From CAIWHR01 sp963713275 (GTDB lineage: Bacteria; Pseudomonadota; Gammaproteobacteria; Burkholderiales; Casimicrobiaceae), in contig CAVQLG010000006.1 of assembly GCA_963713275.1 (NCBI GenBank), positions 177,583-241,582 on the forward strand: a DNA stretch of 64,000 nucleotides, read 5' to 3'. This document shows positions 10,338 to 20,546 of the stretch, piece by piece. The translations under genes and the position numbers were made by a program. Under the pieces are notes generated by a model. That model was not told the DNA's origin, made no database searches, and saw nothing but the letters and a program-made list of their open reading frames with translations. The stretch's first letter is position 1. The number at the start of each line of letters is the position of its first letter.

Positions 10338-10900
10338 TCACCGCTCCCATCGTCTCGCGTCATGGCCAATCCAAGCGCGCACCAATCTCGGGGCCGCGCG
10401 CCGGACCTCGACTCGCACCTGCGCGGTGCTCGTTTCGTGCGCGGGTCGCCGCAGCATGGGCGCGTCGGCGAACCCGTTCGCCGATCGCCGAGTACGCGGA
10501 CCGCGCGGCGTTCACGGCAGGCTCCGCCGGGCACCGATGGACTCCCCCTTTTGCCCAGTTTGCGGCCGCTGCTGCGATTCGCGCCCGGCCACCCGTGACA
10601 TTGGAACGTTAGCAAAGACAGCTTCCGGTGACAAGCGGAATGTTGCGCCGCAGTAAAAGAAAATCGTTTTTTAATCCAACAGTTATGAGAGCTCTCCGCT
10701 GCCCGCGACGACGTGATGGTTGATTTCGCTCAATGCTGGTGCGTGGCGCGTACTCCGGGCGCGCGCCGATGACATCGCGACCCGCAGCGCGGATGCCGGA
10801 GCGCTGAAAGCAAAGGATGTCCTTCCCTCGCGGTAGCGTCCGCGGCGCAATGCCGCAGGCCGTGAGAACGGTACGGTTCAGATGCCTTCCTGCGCCCCGG
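10338..10900. other. aceA upstream region
   Basis: About 560 bases between aceA and rraA, both on the minus strand. It includes an unusually AT-rich patch for this genome at about 10605-10690 (with AGAAAATCGTTTTTTAATCC), a plausible place for the aceA promoter and regulator sites. I cannot assign boxes or an operator with confidence and see no credible gene. Confidence 0.4.
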
Positions 10901-11389
10901 TCATTCGAGCGCCGCCGGCGCCACCAGGACGCCGTCCTCGTCGGCGTAGATCATGGCGCCCGGCGCGAACGAGACGCCGGCGAAATCAACGGTCACGTCG
11001 CGCTCGCCGGCGCCGCGCTTGACGCTTCTCAGCGGATGCGGGGCGAGCGCCAGGACGCCGAGGTCCATCGCCGCCAACGCCGCAGTGTCGCGCACGCACC
11101 CGTGCACGATCACGCCGCTCCAGCCGCTCTGCACTCCGAGCGCACCGAGCTGGTCGCCGACCAGCGCGCATCTGAGGCTGCCGCCGCCGTCGACGACCAG
11201 CACCCGCCCCTGGCCGGGCTCGGCGAGCATTTCCCGGACCCGCGAGTTGTCCTCGAAACAGCGCAGCGTGGCGATCGCGCCGTGAAAGCGCCGGCGCCCG
11301 CCGAACGAGCGGAAGATGGGGGCGGCCACGGCGACGCGCGCCGTGTGCGCGTCGCAGAGATCGGCAGTCCGGGGAACGGTTGCGGTCAT
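10901..11389 (-). CDS. rraA: RraA family protein (RNase E regulator / HMG aldolase-like)
   Basis: A 162-residue protein starting MTATVPRTADLCDAHTARVA; an in-frame extension upstream is not conserved. Motifs: FRSFGGRRRFHGAIATLRCF, the glycine-rich VVDGGGSLRCALVGDQLG, and GVIVHGCVRDTAALAAMDLG. E. coli RraA binds RNase E and restrains RNA turnover; many family members outside enterobacteria are instead 4-hydroxy-4-methyl-2-oxoglutarate/oxaloacetate aldolases that need the G-x20-R-D arrangement seen here (GGGS... then CVRD). Sequence alone cannot decide between the roles. Only a weak ribosome site is visible. Nothing suggests an operon with aceA beyond shared direction. Confidence 0.85.
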   Translation of the reverse strand: MTATVPRTADLCDAHTARVAVAAPIFRSFGGRRRFHGAIATLRCFEDNSRVREMLAEPGQGRVLVVDGGGSLRCALVGDQLGALGVQSGWSGVIVHGCVRDTAALAAMDLGVLALAPHPLRSVKRGAGERDVTVDFAGVSFAPGAMIYADEDGVLVAPAALE

Positions 11390-11614
11390 GGCAGCGCTGG
11401 AATGAGGGCGTCGCATTATCGCCCGATCGATTCTCGATGGCGCGACCGACCGCGGGGCGGCGCCCGGATGGCCTCGCGCCGCCGGACCGGGGCCGGTCGG
11501 AAGCCGGGAGCGCGGGGCCGGCACGGGTGGCGATCGCTCGCAGCCGCATGGGCCCGCGCGTTCGGCTGCGGGCCCGTCCCGTCCCGCCGCGCGCGAAGGC
11601 TTCTTCGCCGCCTT

Positions 11615-13120
11615 TCAGCCCACGCGCATGCGATCGCCGCGCGCCGGGATTTCGACCGACGGCCAGTGCAGTCGCTCGCGCACGAGCCCCGCGAACCCGA
11701 CGGCCGTCTCGCGTTCGCCGTGCACGACGAACACGCGTTCCGGCGCCCGCCGGAAGCCACCCAGCCAGCCAAGCAGCGCCGCCTGATCGCCGTGCGCCGA
11801 CAGCCCGCCGATGGTGTGCACCGACGCGCGGACCGCGACGTCGTCACGGAAGAGCCGCACGCGCGCGGCGCCGTCCACGATCTGCCGTCCCAGCGTGCCG
11901 CTGGCCTGGAACCCGGTGAACACGACCGCGCATTCGGGGCGCGGCAGGTTGTGGCGCAGGTGGTGCTTGATGCGGCCGGCCTCGCACATCCCGCTGGCGG
12001 CGACGATCACCGCCCCGCTGCTGATGCTGTTGATCGCCATCGAATCCTGCGGCGTTTCGGTGAAGATCACCCGCACGCGGTCGCGGTGCCGCGCAAGCCA
12101 CGCCGTGAGTTCGCGGCTCTCGCGGTCGAGCGTGGCCGCATAGCGCCCCGTGATCTCCGTTGCACGGGTGGCGAGCGGCGAGTCGACGAAGATCGTCAGC
12201 GCCGGGGCGCGGCCGAGGCGCACGAGGTCGGCCAGCACGTGCAGCACCTCCTGCGTGCGTCCCACCGCGAACGCCGGGATCACGACGTTGCCGCGCGGCA
12301 GCGTCGCGGTCAGCACTGCAGCGAACTCCTCGTAGGTCGTCGCGAGGTCCTTGTGCAGGCGGTTGCCGTAGGTCGACTCCACGACCAGCACGTCGGCGTC
12401 GGGCACGGGCGTCGGATCGGCCATCACCGGACGCCCCGGTTGACCGATGTCGCCGGAGAAGACGAGCTTGCGTCGCGAAGCGCTGCCCCCGACCCACACT
12501 TCCGCGATCGCCGAGCCGAGGATGTGCCCGGCATCGAGGAAGCGAAGCGTCAGCCCCGGCTTTGGCGTCGCCTCGACGCCGTAGGGGAGCGGCCGGAACT
12601 GGCGCAGGCACCGCTCGGCATCGGCGACCGAGTAGAGTGGCTCGGCCTCGCCGCCCCCCGCGGCGCGGGGTGCGGACGAGGAGAACTGCGCCCCGTCGCG
12701 CCCCGCCCGCCGCCGGTCGGGGCCGCGCGCCGGCTGGCGGCGCTCGCGCTCGCGGGCCCACTCGACCTCCTTTTCCTGGATGTACGCGCTGTCCGGCAGC
12801 ATCACCGCGGCGAGGTCGACTGTCGCCGGCGTCGCATAGATCGGGCCGCGAAAGCCGCGCGCGACCAGGCGCGGCAACAGGCCCGAGTGATCGATGTGCG
12901 CGTGCGTGAGCACGACGAAGTCGAGCGCGGCGGCGTCGAAGGCGAGGGCGGCCGCGTTCTTGTCGTCGGCGTCCCGCCCGCCCTGGAACAGCCCGCAGTC
13001 GACGAGCCAACGCGCTTCGGCGCTGTCGACGCGAAAGCACGATCCGGTCACCTCGCCGGCCGCGCCGAGAAAGGTCAGCTCGATGTCACCGGGCTGCGCT
13101 GCAGGCCGCGACGGGGTCAT
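11615..13120 (-). CDS. MBL-fold exonuclease of the beta-CASP / RNA-specificity type
   Basis: A 501-residue metallo-beta-lactamase protein. Zinc-binding motif HAHIDHSG follows the ELTFLGAAGEVTGSCF start, and FSGDIGQPGRP supplies the later Asp. The beta-CASP region carries the ESTYGNRLH segment, PAFAVGRTQEVL, and the ASGMCEAGRIKHHL motif; IGGLSAHGDQ and VVHGE complete the RNA-metabolising domain. Relatives include CPSF-73-like and YsH1-like nucleases of bacteria, which process or degrade RNA. An Arg-rich low-complexity insert (ARERERRQPARGPDRRRAG) sits after the first MBL half and may be a disordered loop. The gene is monocistronic by spacing. Confidence 0.88.
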   Translation of the reverse strand: MTPSRPAAQPGDIELTFLGAAGEVTGSCFRVDSAEARWLVDCGLFQGGRDADDKNAAALAFDAAALDFVVLTHAHIDHSGLLPRLVARGFRGPIYATPATVDLAAVMLPDSAYIQEKEVEWARERERRQPARGPDRRRAGRDGAQFSSSAPRAAGGGEAEPLYSVADAERCLRQFRPLPYGVEATPKPGLTLRFLDAGHILGSAIAEVWVGGSASRRKLVFSGDIGQPGRPVMADPTPVPDADVLVVESTYGNRLHKDLATTYEEFAAVLTATLPRGNVVIPAFAVGRTQEVLHVLADLVRLGRAPALTIFVDSPLATRATEITGRYAATLDRESRELTAWLARHRDRVRVIFTETPQDSMAINSISSGAVIVAASGMCEAGRIKHHLRHNLPRPECAVVFTGFQASGTLGRQIVDGAARVRLFRDDVAVRASVHTIGGLSAHGDQAALLGWLGGFRRAPERVFVVHGERETAVGFAGLVRERLHWPSVEIPARGDRMRVG

Positions 13121-13483
13121 GTGGGGAAGGCGGGCAGCATTGCGTCGTGGGCAGTTTACCTGACCCCGGGGAACCTGCCGCTCCCCAGCTGCCGGAAACT
13201 GCCGCTGCCCGCCCTCGTGCCGCCGGGTCGATCGGCGGGTCGCGGGTCGATCGTCCAGGCGTCGAACCGGGCTCGAAGGCGCCCGCCGCCAAGATCCGGC
13301 TTGACAACGCGCGCCCGGCAGGCAAACTCCGCGCTGCAGCGCATTCGCTCGCTCCCGCGCGGTCGCGCTCGCGCGTCAGGGGCGCGTGACGGCCACCGGG
13401 CCGGTCCCTGTACCACGCACCGGAATCCGCTGCCCGCCCGCGGGAAGCGTGTACGAACGACCCCGAATCGAAAGGAGATCAAC
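13121..13483. other. Divergent intergenic region before the flavocytochrome genes
   Basis: Lies between the MBL gene (minus) and the cytochrome gene (plus). Very GC-rich with no recognisable gene. A good ribosome site (AAAGGAGATC) at about 13471-13480 belongs to the cytochrome gene. No promoter is convincing. Confidence 0.4.
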
Positions 13484-13810
13484 GTGCGCATCCCCAGCCT
13501 TGCCCTCGCCGCGGTTGCCGCGGCCGGCGCAGCGAGCGCGGCCCTCGCGTTCGCTCAGGGCGGCGACCCCCACCTCGCGCGCAATCTGGCGGCAACCTGC
13601 GCCAATTGCCATGGCACCGACGGCCGCAGCGCCGGCGGCGGAACGACGAGCCTCGCCGGCATGTCCAGCGTGGACATCGTCCGCAAGATGCAGGACTTCC
13701 GGTCGGGCAAGACCCCGTCGACCATCATGCAGCAACTGGCCAAAGGTTTCAGCGACGAGCAGATCGCGCTCATCGCCGGCTGGTTCGCGAACCAGAAGCC
13801 GGCGCCGTGA
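13484..13810 (+). CDS. fccA: Class I cytochrome c, probable sulfide dehydrogenase cytochrome subunit
   Basis: A 108-residue secreted cytochrome with a signal peptide (hydrophobic core about residues 4-24) and one heme site, CANCHG at about residues 39-44, with the distal Met expected in the AGMSSV segment. The GTG start is chosen because AAAGGAG stands at the ideal distance and the signal peptide starts there. It is followed 10 bases later by a Tat-exported flavoprotein of the FccB/SoxF family, the usual pair for flavocytochrome c sulfide dehydrogenase, which oxidises sulfide and passes electrons to cytochrome c. Identity as FccA/SoxE rests on that pairing. Confidence 0.82.
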   Translation: MRIPSLALAAVAAAGAASAALAFAQGGDPHLARNLAATCANCHGTDGRSAGGGTTSLAGMSSVDIVRKMQDFRSGKTPSTIMQQLAKGFSDEQIALIAGWFANQKPAP

Positions 13811-13820
13811 AGGCAGGGTG

Positions 13821-15101
13821 ATGAGCATGCAAAGACGCGATTTCCTCAAGGTCGGCGGTGCCGCGGCTCTCGCCGCGACCGCCGGCGGCTGCGCGACGCT
13901 GGCCGGCGGCACGACCGGCAAAGTGGTCGTCGTGGGCGGCGGCTACGGCGGGGCGACCGCCGCCAAGCACCTGCGCATGTGGAGCGAGGGCGGGGTCGAC
14001 GTGACGCTGGTCGAACCCAACGCCGAGTTCGTCTCGTGCCCGCTCTCCAACCTCGTGCTCGGCGGCTCCAGGCGGATCGAAGAGGTCACGGTAAGCTACG
14101 CCAGCCTCGGTCGCCGCTGGGGTGTCGATGTCGTCCGGGACACCGCGGTTGCCGTCGACGCGGCCAAGCGCACGGTGCGGCTCGCTGGCGGGCAGACGCT
14201 CGCCTACGACCGGCTGATCCTCTCCCCGGGCGTCGAGTTCATCTACGACGAACTGAACTCGCTGCAGACCCCCGAAGGGGCGAGCCGCGTGCTGCATTCG
14301 TGGAAGGCCGGACCGCAGACCGTGGCGCTGCGCCGACAGCTCGAGGCGATGAGGAACGGGGGCGTCTACGCGATCACGATTCCGCTGGCGCCGTACCGCT
14401 GCCCGCCGGGGCCTTACGAGCGTGCTTGCCAGGTCGCGTGGTACTTCAAGCAGGCGAAGCCCAGGTCGAAGGTGCTGATCCTCGACGCCAACCCCGACGT
14501 CACGTCCAAGGCGGCGCTGTTCAAACGGGCCTGGGCCGAGGAGTACAAGGACATCGTCGAGTACCGCAACCAGCACGTGCTCACCGGCGTCGACGTCGCG
14601 ACGCTGACCGCGAAGTTCGAAGTCGCCGACGACGTGAAGGCCGACGTGCTCAACGTCCTGCCGCCGCAGCGTGCCGGCAACATCGCGCGCGACGCCGGCG
14701 TGATCACCGCCAACGACCGCTGGTGCGAGGTCGACTTCCTGACCTACGAATCGATCCGGGTAAAGAACGTGCACGTGCTCGGCGACGCGATCCAGATCGC
14801 GCCGGGAATGCCCAAGTCCGGGCACATGGCGAACCAGCACGCGAAGGTCTGCGCCGCGGCCGTTCTCGCGCTGCTCGCGGACGAGCCGCCCAGCCCGACA
14901 CCGATGCTCACCAACACCTGCTACAGCTTCATCACCGACCGGGACGTCGTACACATCGCGTCGGTGCACCAGTACGACCGGGAGAAGAAGACGATGGTGA
15001 CCGTGCCGGGCTCCGGCGGGCTGTCGCCCGCGATGAACGCGCTGGAAGGCGAATACGCGTTCGCCTGGGCGAAAAACATCTGGGCCGACACGCTGGCCTG
15101 A
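13821..15101 (+). CDS. fccB: Flavocytochrome c sulfide dehydrogenase flavoprotein subunit
   Basis: A 426-residue FAD protein with a twin-arginine signal (RRDFLKVGGAAALAA). The dinucleotide-binding motif VVVGGGYGGATAAK follows at about residues 34-47. Further motifs are VEPNAEFVSCPLSNLVLGGS, LILSPGVEF, ITIPLAPYRCPPGPYER, VHVLGDAIQ and GHMANQHAK; the conserved Cys of CPLS and CPPGP would form the redox disulfide typical of FccB and sulfide:quinone oxidoreductases. The start at 13821 has AAGGCAGGG upstream; a second Met two codons later is also possible. With the preceding cytochrome it forms a two-gene operon for periplasmic sulfide oxidation. No sox genes are in the window. Confidence 0.9.
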   Translation: MSMQRRDFLKVGGAAALAATAGGCATLAGGTTGKVVVVGGGYGGATAAKHLRMWSEGGVDVTLVEPNAEFVSCPLSNLVLGGSRRIEEVTVSYASLGRRWGVDVVRDTAVAVDAAKRTVRLAGGQTLAYDRLILSPGVEFIYDELNSLQTPEGASRVLHSWKAGPQTVALRRQLEAMRNGGVYAITIPLAPYRCPPGPYERACQVAWYFKQAKPRSKVLILDANPDVTSKAALFKRAWAEEYKDIVEYRNQHVLTGVDVATLTAKFEVADDVKADVLNVLPPQRAGNIARDAGVITANDRWCEVDFLTYESIRVKNVHVLGDAIQIAPGMPKSGHMANQHAKVCAAAVLALLADEPPSPTPMLTNTCYSFITDRDVVHIASVHQYDREKKTMVTVPGSGGLSPAMNALEGEYAFAWAKNIWADTLA

Positions 15102-15143
15102 AGCGGCTGGCGCGCCCGGGCGATCCCGGATGGAGCAAGACCA

Positions 15144-15166
15144 CGGCGCCGGGAACCCCGGCGCCG
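15144..15166. terminator. GC-rich hairpin between convergent fccB and clpA
   Basis: A perfect 10-base arm, CGGCGCCGGG, pairs with CCCGGCGCCG around a 3-base loop, placed between the two convergent stop codons. There is no T run, so it is a weak candidate for a bidirectional termination or pausing hairpin. Confidence 0.35.
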
Positions 15167-15196
15167 ACGGTAGTGGACGATGTCTTCGCCGGCGAA

Positions 15197-17461
<2,265 letters not shown>

Positions 17462-17540
17462 AGTGTCGTGCCCCTCGCGTCCGTCTGCCGGTGGCGGCCG
17501 GATCCAAGACGGATGCCGGCCCCGCCGCCCGACTGGACGC

Positions 17541-17849
17541 TCAAGTTTCCTCCATCGTGCACTGCAACGGATGCTGGTGCTGCCGGGCGATGTCAACCAC
17601 CTGGTCGACCTTGGCCGACGCCACCTCGCGCGTGTACGTGCCGCAAACCCCCATCCCCTGCCTGTGCACCTGCAACATCACCTGCGTCGCCTTCTCGCGG
17701 CTCATCGCGAACACAGTCTGCAGCACGGTCACGACGAAGTCCATGGGTGTGTAGTCGTCGTTCAGCAACAACACCTTGTACATCGGCGGCGGCTTGAGCC
17801 GGGTCTTTTCGGCTTCGAGCAGACTGCCGTGCCGGGGCTGGTTGGCCAT
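17541..17849 (-). CDS. clpS: ClpA adaptor protein ClpS
   Basis: A 102-residue protein with a flexible N-terminus and the folded adaptor domain: YKVLLLNDDYTPMDFVVTVL, then MSREKATQVMLQVHRQGMGV and CGTYTREVASAKVDQV. NDDYTPM forms the pocket that binds N-degron side chains, and the second segment contacts the ClpA N-domain. It directs N-end rule substrates to ClpAP. It lies just upstream of clpA in the same direction, so the two are probably cotranscribed, and is divergent from the cold-shock gene. Confidence 0.96.
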   Translation of the reverse strand: MANQPRHGSLLEAEKTRLKPPPMYKVLLLNDDYTPMDFVVTVLQTVFAMSREKATQVMLQVHRQGMGVCGTYTREVASAKVDQVVDIARQHQHPLQCTMEET

Positions 17850-18098
17850 TTTCGCCGGTGAGGGTCGATGGAAACAAACACGCCTATGTTTGATGATTGC
17901 AACAGATTTTTCAAGAGGACGGCAAAATCGCCGACGTACGGCTTGACGCCGACCTGATTCCTGCGCTTACAACAGCGGTGTTTGGCTCCCGTGTGTCTGC
18001 TCCATCGGTACCGTTACGCCCCCAAGCCGCAGTCGCCGCAAGTGGTACCGGCTGCCCAAACGTCGACCATCCCGTTCATTCTTCAAGGAAGTAGCAAT

Positions 18099-18302
18099 AT
18101 GGCAACTGGTACCGTCAAGTGGTTCAACGATGCGAAGGGCTTTGGCTTCATCACGCCGGACGGTGGCGGCGAAGACCTGTTCGCGCATTTCTCGGCAATC
18201 AACATGCAAGGCTTCAAGACGTTGAAAGAGGGCCAGAAGGTCAGTTTCGAAGTGACTCAAGGCCCCAAGGGCAAACAGGCGTCGAACATCCAATCCGTTT
18301 GA
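18099..18302 (+). CDS. Cold-shock domain RNA chaperone
   Basis: A 67-residue CSD protein: TGTVKWFNDAKGFGFITPDG, DLFAHFSAI and KVSFEVTQGPKGKQASNI. The two RNA-binding motifs KGFGFI and LFAHF are intact. It binds single-stranded nucleic acid and melts RNA structure. AAGGAA stands before the start. The 5' leader from the divergent clpS gene is about 250 bases and may be long, as often seen for cold-shock mRNAs, but no fold is assigned. A strong terminator follows. The paralogue type (CspA, CspC or CspD) cannot be fixed. Confidence 0.95.
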   Translation: MATGTVKWFNDAKGFGFITPDGGGEDLFAHFSAINMQGFKTLKEGQKVSFEVTQGPKGKQASNIQSV

Positions 18303-18350
18303 CGAGGAGCCGCTTCCTTCGCCCCGCGCCAATTTGGTGCGCGGGCAGAC

Positions 18351-18379
18351 AAAAAGCCCGCCCCACGGCGGGCTTTTTT
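18351..18379. terminator. Bidirectional Rho-independent terminator between csp and icd
   Basis: AAAAAGCCCGCC pairs with GGCGGGCTTTTTT around a CCAC loop. A-run and T-run on both sides let it work for csp (plus) and for icd (minus), whose ends face each other here. Confidence 0.9.
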
Positions 18380-18462
18380 GTTGAGCACAGCAGGGGAGCA
18401 TCCTCCGGCGCCACCCTCGGCCGCGCGGCGGCTCGGGGCGAGCGCCGCCGTCCCGAGCATGC

Positions 18463-19722
18463 CTACATGCGCTCGATCATCGCCTGGCCGAAGCCCGAGC
18501 ACGACACCTGCTTGGCGCCAGGCATCAGGCGCGCGAAGTCGTAGGTGACAACCTTGTCGGCGATCGACTTCTCGAGGCTGCTGACGATCAGCGCCGCGGC
18601 CTCCTTCCACCCCATGTGCACCAGCATCATCTCGGCGGAGAGGATCTCCGAACCCGGGTTGACGTAGTCCTTGCCGGCGTACTTGGGCGCGGTGCCGTGG
18701 GTCGCCTCGAACATCGCCACCGAGTCGGACAGGTTCGCACCCGGGGCGATGCCGATGCCGCCGACCTGCGCCGCCAGCGCGTCGCTGATGTAGTCGCCGT
18801 TGAGGTTCAGCGTGGCGATGACGCTGTACTCGGCCGGCCGCAGCAGGATCTGCTGCAGGAACGCGTCGCAGATCGCGTCCTTGACGACGATCTCCTGGCC
18901 GGACTTCGGATTCTTGAACGAGCACCACGGACCGCCGTCGATCGGCTTGGCGCCGAACTCGTTCTGCGCGAGCTCGTAGCCCCAGTCGCGAAACGCGCCC
19001 TCGGTGAACTTCTGGATGTTGCCCTTGTGCACCAGCGTGACCGACGAGCGGTCGTTGTCGATCGCGTACTGGATCGCCTTGCGCACGAGGCGGCGTGTGC
19101 CGTCGCGCGAAACCGGCTTGATGCCGATGCCCGAGGTGGCCGGGAAGCGAATCTTCTTGACGCCCATCTCGTTGATCAGGAAGTCGATCACCTTCTTGCA
19201 CTGCTCGCTCTCCGCCGGCCATTCGATCCCGGCATAGATGTCCTCGGCGTTCTCGCGGAAGATCACCATGTCGGTCTTCTCGGGCTCCCTCACCGGCGAC
19301 GGGACGCCCTTGAACCAGCGCACGGGGCGCAGACAGACGTAGAGGTCGAGTTCCTGGCGCAGCGCGACGTTGAGCGAGCGGATGCCGCCACCGACCGGTG
19401 TCGTCAGCGGGCCCTTGATCGAAACGACGTAGTCCTTGAGGATGGCCAGCGTCTCCTCCGGCAACCACACGTCCGGGCCGTAGACCTTGGTCGACTTCTC
19501 GCCGGCGTAGATCTCCATCCAGTGGATCTTCCGCCTGCCGCCGTAGGCCTTCGCGACCGCGGCGTCGACCACCTTGATCATCACCGGCGTGATGTCGAAC
19601 CCGGTGCCATCGCCTTCGATATACGGAATGATCGGCTGGTCCGGGACGTTGAGGCTAAAATCCGCGTTGACGGTGATCTTCTCGCCGCCGGCGGGAACTT
19701 TGACGTGCTTGGAATTCGACAT
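18463..19722 (-). CDS. icd: Isocitrate dehydrogenase (NADP+)
   Basis: A 419-residue enzyme that converts isocitrate to 2-oxoglutarate. The start MSNSKHVKVPAGGEKITVN has AAGGAG at the right distance. Motifs include IPYIEGDGTG, the phosphorylatable loop IRSLNVALRQELDLY (its Ser is the AceK target in enterics), FRENAEDIYAGIEW, the substrate-binding VTLVHKGNIQKFTEG, and NLNGDYISDALAAQVGGIGI with coenzyme-site residues. It is the branch-point competitor of AceA encoded 8 kb away. It stands alone, divergent from a pseudouridine synthase gene. Confidence 0.96.
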   Translation of the reverse strand: MSNSKHVKVPAGGEKITVNADFSLNVPDQPIIPYIEGDGTGFDITPVMIKVVDAAVAKAYGGRRKIHWMEIYAGEKSTKVYGPDVWLPEETLAILKDYVVSIKGPLTTPVGGGIRSLNVALRQELDLYVCLRPVRWFKGVPSPVREPEKTDMVIFRENAEDIYAGIEWPAESEQCKKVIDFLINEMGVKKIRFPATSGIGIKPVSRDGTRRLVRKAIQYAIDNDRSSVTLVHKGNIQKFTEGAFRDWGYELAQNEFGAKPIDGGPWCSFKNPKSGQEIVVKDAICDAFLQQILLRPAEYSVIATLNLNGDYISDALAAQVGGIGIAPGANLSDSVAMFEATHGTAPKYAGKDYVNPGSEILSAEMMLVHMGWKEAAALIVSSLEKSIADKVVTYDFARLMPGAKQVSCSGFGQAMIERM

Positions 19723-19840
19723 GGGGTCTCCTTGATGGGCTGCCGCGGCATCGCCTTTTCGCCCACGGGTGGCCTCGTTATCCGGCGGTTCCGGTAGCAC
19801 TGCGAGCGGCCGATTATCCTTGATCTCGCCCGTTCCCGCC

Positions 19841-20434
19841 ATGCCGGGGCGCCGGCGCGCCCCGTCCGCCCCCGGCGCCCAAGTCGTACTGTTCAACAAG
19901 CCGTGGGGCGTGCTCTGCCAGTTCTCCCGCGACGGGAGCGGCAAGCCGACCCTGGGCGACTACCTGACCGTCGCCGGCGTGTATCCCGCGGGCCGACTCG
20001 ACGCCGACAGCGAGGGGTTGGTCGTGCTGACCGGTGACGGCGCGCTGCAGGCGCGCATCGCGCATCCGCGGCACAAGCTGGCCAAAGTCTACTGGGCACA
20101 GGTCGAGGGCGTGCCCGGACCGGCGGCGTTGACGGCGCTGCGCCGCGGCGTCGCGCTGCCCGGGTTCACCACCGCGCCGGCAGGGGTCGAAGTCATCGCC
20201 GAGCCGGCCCAGCTCGGGCCGCGAACGCCGCCGATCCGCGTCCGCCGGGGGATTCCCACGGCGTGGCTTCAGCTCACGCTGACCGAGGGCCGGAACCGCC
20301 AAGTGCGCCGGATGACCGCCGCCCTGGGGTTGCCGACGCTGCGCCTTGTCCGCTGCGCCGTGGGGCCGTGGTCGATCGCCGGGCTCGCGCCGGGCGACTG
20401 GCGCCGCGAGCCCGTCGACTTCGGCGTGCTATGA
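19841..20434 (+). CDS. rluE: rRNA large-subunit pseudouridine synthase E-like
   Basis: A 197-residue RsuA/RluB/E/F family enzyme lacking an S4 domain. The catalytic motif GRLDADSEGLVVLTGDG contains the nucleophilic Asp; other marks are VLFNKPWGVLCQF, HKLAKVYWAQVEG and LTEGRNRQVRRMTAALGLPT. RluE makes pseudouridine 2457 of 23S rRNA in E. coli and this protein is of similar length. The start is uncertain: ATG at 19841 gives a short basic leader before the conserved region, while an in-frame ATG at 19769 would add 24 unconserved residues. Divergent from icd. Confidence 0.88.
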   Translation: MPGRRRAPSAPGAQVVLFNKPWGVLCQFSRDGSGKPTLGDYLTVAGVYPAGRLDADSEGLVVLTGDGALQARIAHPRHKLAKVYWAQVEGVPGPAALTALRRGVALPGFTTAPAGVEVIAEPAQLGPRTPPIRVRRGIPTAWLQLTLTEGRNRQVRRMTAALGLPTLRLVRCAVGPWSIAGLAPGDWRREPVDFGVL

Positions 20435-20546
20435 TGTTGATTCTGTTGCACCTTGCGCCTTGTTCCGCGCGCGTTTCGCGTTTCGCTCCCTCGACACCAT
20501 TGTCCGCCGCCGCCGACCTTTCCCCGGGCCGCCCCCGGGGCCCCCG

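Noticed and set aside
10600..10700. A regulator operator upstream of aceA in the AT-rich patch
   Set aside because: No palindromic operator clear enough to name a regulator; only the AT-rich character is certain.
10817..13810. A 997-codon open frame on the plus strand over rraA and the MBL gene
   Set aside because: It is the antisense shadow of two well-supported minus-strand genes. Only its last 108 codons, the cytochrome, show signal peptide and heme motif.
17882..18098. A thermosensing or cold-shock 5' leader structure upstream of csp
   Set aside because: The leader may be long, but I could not establish a transcription start or a conserved fold by eye.
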